Positions 1 to 9,262 of a stretch of DNA of 64,000 nucleotides are shown here, in pieces. The DNA is from Paenibacillus helianthi (GTDB taxonomy: Bacteria; Bacillota; Bacilli; Paenibacillales; Paenibacillaceae). The translations under genes and the position numbers were made by a program. Location of the stretch: positions 87,150-151,149 of the forward strand of contig NZ_LVWI01000003.1 of the NCBI RefSeq assembly GCF_001909055.1, given 5' to 3'. The notes under the pieces were generated by a model. It saw nothing but the letters and a program-made list of their open reading frames with translations, searched no databases and had not been told where the DNA came from. How positions within the stretch are numbered: the stretch's first letter is position 1; every line of letters begins with the position of its first letter.

Positions 1-2223
1 CTTTTGGGGGCCTTTACCAAATCGGCGCAATTTCCGTTTCACATCTGGCTTCCTGATGCGATGGAGGCGCCGACTCCGGTCAGTGCATATCTCCATTCGG
101 CAACGATGGTCAAAGCCGGCCTGTATCTGGTTGCGCGGCTTACTCCTGTATTTGCCGGAAACCTGGAATGGTTCTGGCTGGTCTCACTGGTCGGACTCGT
201 TACTCTCTTGTATGGCTCGTTCAAAGCTATCAAGCAAACGGATCTGAAGGCCATGCTTGCCTTTTCTACCGTCAGTCAGCTGGGTTTGATCATGTGCTTG
301 CTGGGACTGGGCTCTGCCGCAGCCTTTTTCTCCGGTACAGAGGAGTCAGTATTCTATTCGATGGCCACAGCGGCAGCTGTCTTTCATCTGATCAACCATG
401 CCGTGTTCAAGGGAACCCTGTTTATGGTGGTTGGGATTGTAGACCATGAGACGAATACAAGGGATCTGCGTAAGCTGGGAGGCTTAATGTCCCTCATGCC
501 GGTCACCTTTTCCGTGGCGCTCATTGGAGCCTTTTCCATGGCCGGGCTTCCGCCGTTCAGCGGCTTCCTGAGCAAGGAAATGTTCTTCACCGCCGTGATG
601 GATATTCGTCAGCTGGATATTTGGAGTACACAGTCCTGGCTTGTGCTTATTCCCGTCATTGCCTGGATAGCGAGCGTATTTACCTTTGTGTACAGCATGA
701 TTCTGGTCTTCAAAACGTTCACCGGCAAGCTGCAGCCCGAGAAGCTGGATAAAGTGCCGCATGAAGCTCCGCGGGGGCTGTTGTTCTCCCCGGTACTGCT
801 TGTTTCCCTGGCTGTCTTCTTTGCCTTCTTCCCGGACCTGCTGAGCTCATCCTTAATTGAACCGGCAGTAGCTTCGATTCAATACGGGCTGTTGCCGCCG
901 GAGAAGAGTCTCCATGTCCCGATTCATTTCTGGCATGGCTGGACACCGGAAATCTTCATGACTCTGGGTGTGATCGCTGCCGGTATGCTGTTGTATAGAG
1001 GCTATGGAAGATTGCGGATACTGGATCGTGAGTGGAGTGGAAGGGATTCGCTTAACCGCATGTATGATCTTGGACTTCGCGCCTTAGAAGGCGGGTCAGC
1101 CCGCATCACCAATCTGTATATGACTGGTAGCAACCGGAATTATCTGCTGTATATCTTCGGGTTTTTCATTATTGCCCTCGGGAGTACATTGCTAGGAGCA
1201 CAGGGGATCACCCTGGGAATGAAGGATTACGCTCCAATCTCCATATACGAAGTGGCAGTAGTTGCGGTCATGTTGGTTGCCGCCATCGCTGTCCTCTTTG
1301 CCAAGTCGAGAGTCAATGCCATTCTATTCACAGGTGCAGTGGGCTACATGGTAACCTTGCTGTTTGTGATCTTCCGTGCTCCAGATCTTGCCTTGACACA
1401 AATGATTGTGGAGACGGTGTCGGTGATCCTGTTCCTGCTGTGTTTCAAATATTTGCCGAAGCTGAAGCAGGAGAAGGAGAAAGAGAAAGCTTCCTTCAAA
1501 TGGCTGAATCTTATCCTCGCTGCAGGTGTCGGACTGACGATGACACTGGTCGCACTGGCGGCGATGGGCAGCAGCCCATTTGCTCCGATCTCGGAATTTT
1601 TCCTGAACGAAAGCTATTCCCTGGCCGGGGGCAAAAATGTAGTGAATGTTATCCTGGTAGATTTCAGAGGTTTCGATACCTTGTTCGAAATTATGGTTCT
1701 TGGCGTGGCGTCCCTTGGAATTTATGGACTGGTTAATCTGAGAATGGAGCCAGGGGCTATACAGGTGAAGAAAAGTAAACCGGCAGCCTATTGGTTTCCG
1801 CTGCGCAGCAATGATGTGATTCTGCGTACGATGTCCAAGGGAATTGTATTAATCATTCTTACCTTCTCGCTGTATTTATTCTTTGCCGGACATAATCATC
1901 CGGGCGGCGGCTTCATTGGTGCCCTGATGACGTCTGCCGGCTTGATTCTGATGGCGATTTCACTGGGAATTGAACCCGTCCGCAAATTTCTTCCGGTCAA
2001 TTACCGTATTCTCACAGCGGTGGGGCTGCTGATTGCTATACTAACAGCGGCTGGTTCCTTTGCTTTTGGAGCGCCATTCCTGAGCCATTCCTTTGGCCAT
2101 TTTGATCTGCCGCTGCTAGGGGATACAGAGCTTGCGACAGCCGTTCTGTTCGATCTCGGAGTCTATCTGGCGGTCGTCGGCGTGACGATGAACATTATCT
2201 TTACCATAGGAGGGGATGAGTGA
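1..2223 (+). CDS. mrpA: Na+/H+ antiporter subunit A with fused MrpB domain, 5' end cut by window
   Basis: This is the large proton-translocating subunit of the Mrp (Mnh) multisubunit Na+/H+ antiporter in the cytoplasmic membrane. The reading frame is open from base 1 and starts inside the conserved NuoL-type segment (KSAQFPFHIWLPDAMEAPTP), so roughly the first 200-250 residues lie outside the window. About 740 residues are visible. The last ~138 residues, from SNDVIL onward with FFAGHNHPGGGFIGAL, are a complete MnhB/MrpB domain. No separate mrpB follows, because mrpC starts inside the last codons. In Bacillus subtilis A and B are separate genes, so this is an A-B fusion. The stop overlaps the mrpC start by 8 bases, consistent with translational coupling. 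Confidence 0.95.
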   Translation, partial: LLGAFTKSAQFPFHIWLPDAMEAPTPVSAYLHSATMVKAGLYLVARLTPVFAGNLEWFWLVSLVGLVTLLYGSFKAIKQTDLKAMLAFSTVSQLGLIMCLLGLGSAAAFFSGTEESVFYSMATAAAVFHLINHAVFKGTLFMVVGIVDHETNTRDLRKLGGLMSLMPVTFSVALIGAFSMAGLPPFSGFLSKEMFFTAVMDIRQLDIWSTQSWLVLIPVIAWIASVFTFVYSMILVFKTFTGKLQPEKLDKVPHEAPRGLLFSPVLLVSLAVFFAFFPDLLSSSLIEPAVASIQYGLLPPEKSLHVPIHFWHGWTPEIFMTLGVIAAGMLLYRGYGRLRILDREWSGRDSLNRMYDLGLRALEGGSARITNLYMTGSNRNYLLYIFGFFIIALGSTLLGAQGITLGMKDYAPISIYEVAVVAVMLVAAIAVLFAKSRVNAILFTGAVGYMVTLLFVIFRAPDLALTQMIVETVSVILFLLCFKYLPKLKQEKEKEKASFKWLNLILAAGVGLTMTLVALAAMGSSPFAPISEFFLNESYSLAGGKNVVNVILVDFRGFDTLFEIMVLGVASLGIYGLVNLRMEPGAIQVKKSKPAAYWFPLRSNDVILRTMSKGIVLIILTFSLYLFFAGHNHPGGGFIGALMTSAGLILMAISLGIEPVRKFLPVNYRILTAVGLLIAILTAAGSFAFGAPFLSHSFGHFDLPLLGDTELATAVLFDLGVYLAVVGVTMNIIFTIGGDE

Positions 2224-2560
2224 AATGGAATGGATGATGGCTGTAGCGGTTGGTATTTTATTTACGGTCGGTGTGTATTTGATTTTATCCAAAACCCTGC
2301 TGCGGATTGTACTCGGTACTTCCTTGCTTACTCATGGCGTCCATCTGCTTCTTCTGACTATGGCTGGACTAAAAAAAGGGGCAGCACCCGTACTGGGTAA
2401 CGAGGCGGAAGCCTATGCAGATCCATTGCCGCAGGCGCTGATTCTGACATCCATCGTGATCAGCTTCGGTGTAACAGCCTTCTTCTTTGTGCTTGCCTAC
2501 CGTGCTTATCAGGCACACGGGACGGATGACATGGATTCTGTCCGGGAGGAGGAACAATGA
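2216..2560 (+). CDS. mrpC: Na+/H+ antiporter subunit C
   Basis: A 114-residue NuoK-like small subunit of the Mrp antiporter with three hydrophobic segments (about 7-25, 28-50 and 75-98). The LRIVLGTSLLTHGVHLLLL stretch and the ADPLPQALILTSIVI motif are typical of MrpC/NuoK. The ATG overlaps the end of the mrpA-B fusion and is preceded by GGAGG. The stop overlaps the mrpD ATG (ATGA). Length matches the family (about 112-115 aa). It should act in the membrane next to MrpD in the proton path; that role is family knowledge. Confidence 0.95.
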   Translation: MSEMEWMMAVAVGILFTVGVYLILSKTLLRIVLGTSLLTHGVHLLLLTMAGLKKGAAPVLGNEAEAYADPLPQALILTSIVISFGVTAFFFVLAYRAYQAHGTDDMDSVREEEQ

Positions 2561-4032
2561 ATAATCTCTTGGTTCTGCCGATTCTTATTCCCTTGTGCAC
2601 CGCTGTTATTCTGATGTTTCTGAAAGAACAGGTGCTGCTGCAGCGGTTCATAAGCATATTCAGCGGCATTCTGAATCTCGTTCTATCCTGTGTACTGGTT
2701 TCCCGTATCCACGAGAAGGGGATACAGACTTTACATATGGGCGGCTGGGCTCCGCCTTATGGCATTGTCCTGGTGGGAGATATGTTTGCAGCGCTGTTAG
2801 TACTCACGGCTTCAGCCGTGAGTCTGGGGATTCTGCTCTATTCTTTCACCAGCATTGGTCCGGAGCGGGAAAGGTTCTATTACTATTCATTCTTCCATTT
2901 TCTGCTCGTAGGTGTATACGGTTCATTCCTGACAGGTGACATCTTCAATTTGTTCGTCTTTTTTGAAGTCATGCTGATCTCGTCTTACGCGATGATCTCC
3001 CTGGGCGGAACGAAACATCAGCTTCGGGAAACCGCAAAATATCTCTTGGTCAACATTGTCTCTTCAACCCTCTTTGTAGCGGCTGTCGCCTATCTGTATG
3101 CGGCAGTGGGTACACTGAACATGGCCCAGTTGTCCCAGCGCATAGCTGAGACCGGACAAAGCGGTGTTCTGAATGTGATCGCTGTGCTGTTCCTGACCGT
3201 TTTCGCTCTGAAGGCCGGGCTGTTCCTTTTTTTCTGGCTCCCCGGCGCTTACAGTGCGCCGCCTGCCGCGGTCCGTGCCTTATTTGGAGCACTTTTGACC
3301 AAAGTGGGGCTGTACGCGATTATTCGGACGTTTACGCTTATTTTTACTGGTGATCCTCATTTTACGAACGGCTGGATCGCCTGGATGGCGGCGGCTACCA
3401 TGATTCTGGGCGCAATGGGTGCTGTCGCCTATAATGATATCCCTCGCATCCTGAATTATAACGTCATTATCAGTGTGGGTTTTATTGCCTTCGGCTTATC
3501 CGCGGGAACACCGGATGCGCTCGATGGAACGGTCTATTATCTGCTGCATGATATGCTGGGCAAGGGTCTCATGTTCATTCTGGGAGGGTTGATCATTGCC
3601 GCTGCGGGCACGGATCGGTTATCTAGCATGGGGGGGCTGATCAAACGTTATCCTTTGCTGGGCTGGAGTTTTTTCGCGCTGGCACTAACGCTTGCCGGCA
3701 TCCCGCCCTTCAGCGGCTTTCCCGGCAAAGTGCTGATCATCCGGGGAGGACTGGATTCGGGTATGCTGACGTTATCTCTTATCGGGCTAGGCTCCAGTCT
3801 GCTTGTGCTGTACTCACTGATCAAAGTATTCAGGCTGGCCTTCTGGGGTAATCCACCGGACAGGGAACTGCCCAAAGTAAATCTAAAAGGCGGAACGGCG
3901 GTAGCAGCCGGACTCTTCGTTCTGGTCATCGTTATGGGCCTTGGAGCGGAATGGGTGAATACGTATGTATCTCAGGCAGGGGAAGTGCTTGGTTCCCCCC
4001 GGCTCTATATTGAAGCTGTATTGAAGGAGTAG
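2557..4032 (+). CDS. mrpD: Na+/H+ antiporter subunit D
   Basis: A 491-residue polytopic membrane protein of the NuoM/NuoN/MrpD family, the second large antiporter-like subunit. Family features seen are GDIFNLFVFFEVMLISSY near residue 130, KAGLFLFFWLPGAYSAPPAA near 220 (with the conserved Lys), and LAGIPPFSGFPGK near 385. The start has a strong GGAGGAGGAA site and overlaps the mrpC stop by four bases. mrpE starts directly after the stop. Size and order (A/B-C-D-E-F-G) match canonical Mrp operons. Confidence 0.96.
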   Translation: MNNLLVLPILIPLCTAVILMFLKEQVLLQRFISIFSGILNLVLSCVLVSRIHEKGIQTLHMGGWAPPYGIVLVGDMFAALLVLTASAVSLGILLYSFTSIGPERERFYYYSFFHFLLVGVYGSFLTGDIFNLFVFFEVMLISSYAMISLGGTKHQLRETAKYLLVNIVSSTLFVAAVAYLYAAVGTLNMAQLSQRIAETGQSGVLNVIAVLFLTVFALKAGLFLFFWLPGAYSAPPAAVRALFGALLTKVGLYAIIRTFTLIFTGDPHFTNGWIAWMAAATMILGAMGAVAYNDIPRILNYNVIISVGFIAFGLSAGTPDALDGTVYYLLHDMLGKGLMFILGGLIIAAAGTDRLSSMGGLIKRYPLLGWSFFALALTLAGIPPFSGFPGKVLIIRGGLDSGMLTLSLIGLGSSLLVLYSLIKVFRLAFWGNPPDRELPKVNLKGGTAVAAGLFVLVIVMGLGAEWVNTYVSQAGEVLGSPRLYIEAVLKE

Positions 4033-4518
4033 ATGAAGATGGCTGTTCAAATCTTATTAAACCTGATAACTGCGTTTCTGTGGATGATGCTGATCGGCGA
4101 CGGCTCAGGCTCAAGTTTTGTCATTGGCTATCTGCTGGGGTGCGGACTTCTGATGGTATTGCACAATTTCCTGCCCAAACCGCTCTATTTGAAACGCGTG
4201 TGGTCCATTATGAAGCTGCTGGCGCTGTTCCTGCGGGAACTGGTGTTATCCAGCTTCGCGGTCATCCGGCAAATTCTCCGGCCCAGACTGACAATCCGCC
4301 CGGGGATCTTCGCTTATGAAACCGCACTGAGCTCTGACTTTGAGGTTACGCTGCTGTCCTGCCTCATTTGTCTGACACCAGGGACGCTTACACTAGAAGT
4401 CTCGGGCAGCGGCCAGACCCTCTACATTCATGCCATGGATATTGAAGATGCCGGCCAGCTCTCCCGCCAGATCCAGGGAACCTTTGAAAAAGCGATTATG
4501 GAGGTGACCCGGCTATGA
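4033..4518 (+). CDS. mrpE: Na+/H+ antiporter subunit E
   Basis: A 161-residue MrpE/MnhE protein with an N-terminal pair of membrane segments and a short cytoplasmic C-terminal domain. The TLLSCLICLTPGTLTLEV segment and HAMDIED are the family hallmarks. The ATG follows AAGGAG and begins immediately after the mrpD stop; the stop overlaps mrpF (ATGA). Mrp complexes need all subunits for stable assembly, and E supports Na+/H+ exchange (family knowledge). Confidence 0.94.
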   Translation: MKMAVQILLNLITAFLWMMLIGDGSGSSFVIGYLLGCGLLMVLHNFLPKPLYLKRVWSIMKLLALFLRELVLSSFAVIRQILRPRLTIRPGIFAYETALSSDFEVTLLSCLICLTPGTLTLEVSGSGQTLYIHAMDIEDAGQLSRQIQGTFEKAIMEVTRL

Positions 4519-4808
4519 TTTCTGTCCTGCTTCAACTTGCGCTGATTATTCTGGCATTAGCTATGCTGGCCTGCCTGTACCGGCTGGTTCAGGGACCGAC
4601 CCGGTCAGACCGGATTGCTGCCCTTGATACCATCGGTATTCATCTGCTGGCCGTGATTGCGGTGCTGAGCATACAGCAGAAGACTGAGGATTATATTGAA
4701 ATTGTCCTTGTGATTGGGATTCTGACCTTTATCGGAACAACCGCATTAGCAAGATATATTGAAAGAGATGCGGTTATTGAGCAGGGGGGTGATGAGCTTG
4801 ATCGGTGA
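4515..4808 (+). CDS. mrpF: Na+/H+ antiporter subunit F
   Basis: A 97-residue, three-helix MrpF/MnhF subunit. It carries RLVQGPTRSDRIAALDTIG, including the conserved Asp of the family. The start overlaps the mrpE stop by four bases. The last 17 bases overlap the start of mrpG, keeping the operon translationally coupled. In characterised systems MrpF is also linked to cholate efflux; nothing in this sequence tests that. Confidence 0.94.
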   Translation: MISVLLQLALIILALAMLACLYRLVQGPTRSDRIAALDTIGIHLLAVIAVLSIQQKTEDYIEIVLVIGILTFIGTTALARYIERDAVIEQGGDELDR

Positions 4809-5169
4809 GCTGCTGATTGGGGTTTTGGTGCTAATGGGTGCAGTGTTTTGCGGGCTTGGCGCGTTTGGGCTGGTCCGGCTGCCGGATGTCTACTTACGGT
4901 CCCATGCCGCGACCAAAAGTGCTACGCTGGGCGTATTGTGTGTGCTGACAGGAGCCTTTCTATTTTTTTTCTTCTATATAAATATAGTCAGTATTAAGCT
5001 GCTGCTGGCGATTGTGTTTGTCTTCATCACCTCCCCGGTTGCCGGTCATCTGAATGGCCGGGCGGCTTACCGCTCCGGTGTGCCTTTATGGAAGGGAAGC
5101 GTGCAGGATGACCTGAAGCCGGTATTGGAGAAGAACGGGACGAATCAGTCCGGTTCTAAGAATGAATAA
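4792..5169 (+). CDS. mrpG: Na+/H+ antiporter subunit G
   Basis: A 125-residue MrpG/MnhG subunit with three membrane helices. GAFGLVRLPDVYLRSHAATK near residue 25 and the FITSPVAGHLNGRAAYRSG segment are diagnostic. An upstream in-frame ATG at 4759 lies deep inside mrpF and lacks a ribosome site, so the ATG at 4792, preceded by a GGGGGG-rich site, was chosen. This is the last gene of the operon. No clear terminator lies before the next gene 76 bases on, so read-through into the CPA1 antiporter is possible. Confidence 0.93.
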   Translation: MSLIGELLIGVLVLMGAVFCGLGAFGLVRLPDVYLRSHAATKSATLGVLCVLTGAFLFFFFYINIVSIKLLLAIVFVFITSPVAGHLNGRAAYRSGVPLWKGSVQDDLKPVLEKNGTNQSGSKNE

Positions 5170-5245
5170 GTGTATCCGATAGATGTACTGAAGTATAATC
5201 TAAGAAACTTGGTGTGGGTTCGAAAATTGTAAAATGGGGTGCCGT

Positions 5246-6481
5246 ATGAATCACTTCGATGAAACATTTATCCAGGTCCTGATCCTGCTTGCTATATCCA
5301 TCGGCGTTATTGCGGTTGCAAAAAAGGTCAATCAACCATACTCTATTGCACTGGTCATGGTAGGACTTTTTCTGGGGTTGGTTCGTGTCCCAGTACTGGA
5401 GGATGCAGAAGTTTTTATTACACAATCTCACGTGTTTCAGGCAATTATTATCTCATTATTCCTTCCTATTCTCCTGGGAGACGCAACCCTCAAGCTGCCT
5501 TTTTCCCATCTGATGGATCAGCGTAAGCCGGTGCTGGCTTTGGCTTTTGGCGGAACCTTGTTGTCTTTTCTCATTATCGGCTTGTCGGTATATTGGGGTT
5601 TGGGACTTCCGCTGATTGTGTCCTTTACCTTTGCAGCGTTGATGAGCGCAACGGATCCCATCAGCGTGATTTCGATCTTCAAATCACTGGGCGTCCCCAA
5701 GAATATTGTGACCATCATCGAAGGGGAATCGCTGTTTAACGACGGTATTGCGGTTGTGCTGTTCCAGATTTCATCCGTATACCTGCTGTCTTACATGGAG
5801 ATGGGCTGGGCGGGAATCGGCAGCGGAATATTGCTCTTTCTGAAGTTTGCACTGGGGGGCATTCTGATCGGTGCCATTATGGGCTATATATTTTCCCAGC
5901 TGATCCGCCTGTATGATGACTTTCCGCTGGAGATTGGCTTTTCCATGCTGCTGTTCTTTGGGAGCTATTTCATTTCAGAGCATTTTGAGGTCTCGGGTGT
6001 TATTGCTGTAGCGGTAAGCGGGCTGATCTTTGGCAATTATGGAGCACGGGTCGGCATGTCAGAGACTACGAAGACGAACATTAATTCCTTTTGGGATGTG
6101 ATCACCCTCGTAGCGAATTCCCTGATCTTCCTGATGATTGGCCTGGAAATTAAGAATATTAACTTCTCCGATAAGTGGGGGCTTATTCTCGCTGCGATTG
6201 TGATCGTACTGCTGGGTAGAACGATAGCGCTCTACACAAGCCTTGCTGCTCTTAGAAACTTCCCGGGTTCCTGGAAAAGTGTGTTGAATTGGGGCGGCTT
6301 GAAGGGAAGCTTGTCCATTGCACTTGCCCTGAGTCTGCCTATGTCCTTTGAAGGAAGGCAGGATATATTGGTACTGACGTTCAGTGTTGTGCTGTTCTCA
6401 TTACTGGTCCAAGGACTGTCGATCAAGCCGCTGGTGAAAAAACTTGGATTAACCCAGGACGTACATCCCACACAAAAATAG
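5246..6481 (+). CDS. CPA1-family Na+/H+ (or K+/H+) antiporter
   Basis: A 411-residue cation:proton antiporter of the NhaP/CPA1 family with about 12 membrane segments. The core motif ATDPISVISIFKSLGVP and GESLFNDGIAVVLF carry the conserved Asp and Asn-Asp pairs of the ion site. ISEHFEVSGVIAVAVSGL and WGGLKGSLSIALALSLP complete the fold. The protein ends right after the last helix, so the long cytoplasmic tail of some NhaP relatives is absent. ATG 5246 has GGGGTG at good spacing; the ATG four codons upstream does not. Next to the Mrp operon it suggests a pH/Na+ homeostasis island. Ion specificity cannot be read from sequence. Confidence 0.9.
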   Translation: MNHFDETFIQVLILLAISIGVIAVAKKVNQPYSIALVMVGLFLGLVRVPVLEDAEVFITQSHVFQAIIISLFLPILLGDATLKLPFSHLMDQRKPVLALAFGGTLLSFLIIGLSVYWGLGLPLIVSFTFAALMSATDPISVISIFKSLGVPKNIVTIIEGESLFNDGIAVVLFQISSVYLLSYMEMGWAGIGSGILLFLKFALGGILIGAIMGYIFSQLIRLYDDFPLEIGFSMLLFFGSYFISEHFEVSGVIAVAVSGLIFGNYGARVGMSETTKTNINSFWDVITLVANSLIFLMIGLEIKNINFSDKWGLILAAIVIVLLGRTIALYTSLAALRNFPGSWKSVLNWGGLKGSLSIALALSLPMSFEGRQDILVLTFSVVLFSLLVQGLSIKPLVKKLGLTQDVHPTQK

Positions 6482-6592
6482 GTTGATAACCTAAGTACTT
6501 TGTGATTTAATGCAGTAGTGGTATTGATACAGTTGTCGGAGAAGTCCATGTGGTTAGAAAAATGAGAGATCCATGTACCGGGGTGGTTCGGT

Positions 6593-7300
6593 TTGATCAG
6601 ACTATCTGTAGTCGCAGCACTATATAATAAAGAGAACAGTATCCGTCAGCTCTATGACAGCATCAAGAATGCAATGGAGAGCCGGACAGAAAGCTATGAG
6701 ATTGTGTTCGTCAACGACGGCAGCAGGGACCGCAGTGTTGGCATTCTGGATGAGATCGCCCGGTCCGATTCAGCGGTGAAGGTCATCCATTTCGAGAAAA
6801 ATTGCGGCCAGACGGCAGCGATCTGGGCGGGAATGAAAGCCTCCGGCGGAGAGCTTATCGCTCTGCTTGATGCGGATATGCAGACTGATCCCAGGGACAT
6901 TTTCAGGCTGATGCCCTTCATTGAACGGGTGGATTTCGTGAATGGCAAGCGGATGGACCGTAAAGCCCCGCTGCTCCGAAGGACGCTGCTAAGACTCATC
7001 AACGGGATAAGGAATTTTCTCACCGGTGATAGCCTGTATGATGCGCAGTGCCCCATGAAGCTGATGAGACGTGAAGTGGCGGAGAGCTTCCATTTATACA
7101 GCGGGATGCACCGGTATTTGCCGACGCTCGCGAAGATGAACGGCTTTTCCGTGATTGAGGTGTCGGTGAGCCATCAGGGGGGAAGGGACGGAGGTTATCG
7201 TTACGGTGCTTTCAACCGAATCTTTGTAGGCTTCATGGACGCGGTTGTTATCGGCAGATTGCAGAAGAGGGTTATCCACTACCGCATCAAAGGGGATTAA
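6593..7300 (+). CDS. Family 2 glycosyltransferase, polyprenol-phosphate type
   Basis: A 235-residue GT-A glycosyltransferase related to dolichyl/polyprenyl-phosphate sugar transferases. It has VVAALYNKENSI at the N terminus, FVNDGSRDRS, and the DADMQTDP metal/nucleotide motif near residue 100. It lacks the C-terminal membrane helices of DPMS/GtrB proteins, so it is probably a peripheral enzyme loading a sugar on a lipid carrier. The TTG start follows GGGGTGG. The gene sits 28 bases before an LTA-synthase-family gene, suggesting a joint role in polyglycerol-phosphate or envelope glycan assembly (inference). Donor sugar is unknown. Confidence 0.85.
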   Translation: MIRLSVVAALYNKENSIRQLYDSIKNAMESRTESYEIVFVNDGSRDRSVGILDEIARSDSAVKVIHFEKNCGQTAAIWAGMKASGGELIALLDADMQTDPRDIFRLMPFIERVDFVNGKRMDRKAPLLRRTLLRLINGIRNFLTGDSLYDAQCPMKLMRREVAESFHLYSGMHRYLPTLAKMNGFSVIEVSVSHQGGRDGGYRYGAFNRIFVGFMDAVVIGRLQKRVIHYRIKGD

Positions 7301-7328
7301 TTTTTTGTGAAAGGAAATGAATTGTTTC

Positions 7329-9197
7329 ATGAAGAAATCATTGAATAGCATTTTAAATCGGCCGATTCTCTTGTTCAGCTTCGTGCTTCTGCTCAAAAGT
7401 GCCGTGGCCTGGTTTGTCGTGTTCAGCGACGGTCCGAACTGGAGTATGGTCATTACCGAAATTCCTTTTTTCATTATTGTGTTCAGTCTGATTGAATGGC
7501 TGTCTTCCAAACGGAAGATCTTGTATTATATGATAGCCAATTTGTTCATTACGGTTATTTATTTTTCCGTCCTGATGTATTACAAGTATTATGGCGTGAT
7601 TGCCACCTACCATGCTCTGCAGCAAGCGGATAAGGTTACCAAGGTCGGAGAGAGCACGTATTCTCTGATCACCCCGTATTATCTGTTTATCTTTGTGGAC
7701 ATTGTCTTCTTCCTGCTCTTTATGTTCCGTCCCAAATATATTGCCAAGTGGAAGGAAAGAGGCACATACCGGATCAGCCGTCCTGTTCTGCTTGGTGCGA
7801 CCGCCGTTTCTCTCGCGTTGTGCTTCTTCAATATCTGGCCCAACCACGCAAGCATGAACGAGATCAAAAAAGCGGAAAGCATGGGAATCCTGAATTATGA
7901 GGTGTATACGCTGTTTGCGGACAGCGCAGAGAAGGAAACGCTTATTGACAGCAAGGAGATTACCCAGCAGGCGGTGGATACCATTAAGGGTACTGAAACA
8001 CCGCAGTCACCGAAGTACCTGGGAGCCGATAAGGGCAAAAATCTGATCGTAGTCCAGATGGAATCGTTCCAGAACTTTCTGATCGGACTGACCATTGACG
8101 GTCAGGAGATTACGCCGAACATCAACAAGCTGGCGCACAGCAATACGTACTTCAACAATTTCTACACCAATGCGGGTCAGGGTACAACTTCGGATGCCGA
8201 GTTCGTGGTGAACTCCTCATTTTATGTGCCGAAGAACGAACCTGCAACATCATCGCCCTATATGAAAAAATCCGTGCCCAGCCTGCCGAAGCTACTGAGT
8301 GCGAACGGTTATTTTACGACTACTTTCCATACGAACAGTGTGGAATTCTGGAACCGCAAAGACTTGTACAAAGCGATAGGCTTTGATAAATATTATGACC
8401 AGTCATTCTTTGGGGATGATGACCATATCGCGTTCGGGTCTTCGGATGAGGTGCTTTTCGCCAAAACGGTACCTGAGCTGGCTGTACTTGATGCCAAGGA
8501 TCAGCCGTTCTATGCAATGGTCATTTCCATGAGTGCACATCATCCTTTCCGGCTTCCTGAGGAAAAGTTCAAGATGAAGCTGCCGGAACGTTATCAGGGG
8601 ACGCTGCTGGGTGACTATATTCAGGCTCAGAATTATGCGGACTATGCGATGGGGCAATTTCTGGAGGAACTAAAGACCAGCGGACTGTGGGATGACAGCC
8701 TGATTGTATTCTACGGGGATCACCAGGGTGTGCCGATGTATACGCTTGGCAATGATGAGAAGGATCTGTTGAAAGAAATGATCGGACATGAATACGGTTA
8801 TACGGATATGTTCAATATTCCGTTCATCGTTCACTCGCCAAGCGGCTCACTGCCTCCGGTCATTGACCGGACAGGCGGACAGATTGACATCCTGCCAACA
8901 GTGTCCAATTTGCTGGGAGTGCCGCTGCAGAACCAGCTGCATTTCGGTGAGGATCTGCTGAACTCCACGTCCAACCTGATCCCGTTCCGGCATTTCCTGC
9001 CTACAGGTTCCTTCGTGAATAACACGAGCATCTATCTGACGGGGAATGATTACGAGGATGGAAGCAACTACAGTCTAAATGATAATTCGGTGACCCAAGG
9101 CGGCTCCACAGAAGCGCAGTTCGAAGCTGCGGAGCGGCTGCTGAACATGTCGAACAGCTATTTGATGCAGCTTCCAGACCGGCCGGATCAGCAGTAA
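7329..9197 (+). CDS. LTA synthase family protein (sulfatase fold)
   Basis: A 622-residue membrane phosphoglycerol transferase of the LtaS family. Five N-terminal helices span about residues 5-175, followed by an extracellular alkaline-phosphatase/sulfatase domain. VVQMESFQNF contains a metal-binding Glu, NAGQGTTSDAEF contains the Thr nucleophile, and FYGDHQG carries metal-binding Asp and His. The family transfers glycerol phosphate from phosphatidylglycerol to make lipoteichoic acid. Paralogues exist, so the exact role (LtaS, YqgS- or YfnI-like) is open. ATG 7317 sits one base after the ribosome site, so 7329 is preferred with low certainty. A strong terminator follows. Confidence 0.9.
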   Translation: MKKSLNSILNRPILLFSFVLLLKSAVAWFVVFSDGPNWSMVITEIPFFIIVFSLIEWLSSKRKILYYMIANLFITVIYFSVLMYYKYYGVIATYHALQQADKVTKVGESTYSLITPYYLFIFVDIVFFLLFMFRPKYIAKWKERGTYRISRPVLLGATAVSLALCFFNIWPNHASMNEIKKAESMGILNYEVYTLFADSAEKETLIDSKEITQQAVDTIKGTETPQSPKYLGADKGKNLIVVQMESFQNFLIGLTIDGQEITPNINKLAHSNTYFNNFYTNAGQGTTSDAEFVVNSSFYVPKNEPATSSPYMKKSVPSLPKLLSANGYFTTTFHTNSVEFWNRKDLYKAIGFDKYYDQSFFGDDDHIAFGSSDEVLFAKTVPELAVLDAKDQPFYAMVISMSAHHPFRLPEEKFKMKLPERYQGTLLGDYIQAQNYADYAMGQFLEELKTSGLWDDSLIVFYGDHQGVPMYTLGNDEKDLLKEMIGHEYGYTDMFNIPFIVHSPSGSLPPVIDRTGGQIDILPTVSNLLGVPLQNQLHFGEDLLNSTSNLIPFRHFLPTGSFVNNTSIYLTGNDYEDGSNYSLNDNSVTQGGSTEAQFEAAERLLNMSNSYLMQLPDRPDQQ

Positions 9198-9203
9198 CCC
9201 GGA

Positions 9204-9243
9204 ACAGTAAGTATAGGGCTTGCCCTGTACTTGCTGTTTTTTT
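9204..9243 (+). terminator. Intrinsic terminator after the LtaS-family gene
   Basis: A hairpin with arms at 9204-9219 and 9222-9237 (ACAGTAAGTATAGGGC paired with GCCCTGTACTTGCTGT) runs into seven or more T. It ends the glycosyltransferase/LTA-synthase unit and separates it from the convergent MarR gene. Confidence 0.85.
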
Positions 9244-9262
9244 GTGCTAAAAATATAGGTTA

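Noticed and set aside
4759..4791. Upstream ATG for mrpG
   Set aside because: It has no ribosome site, lies inside mrpF, and adds residues not found in the family.
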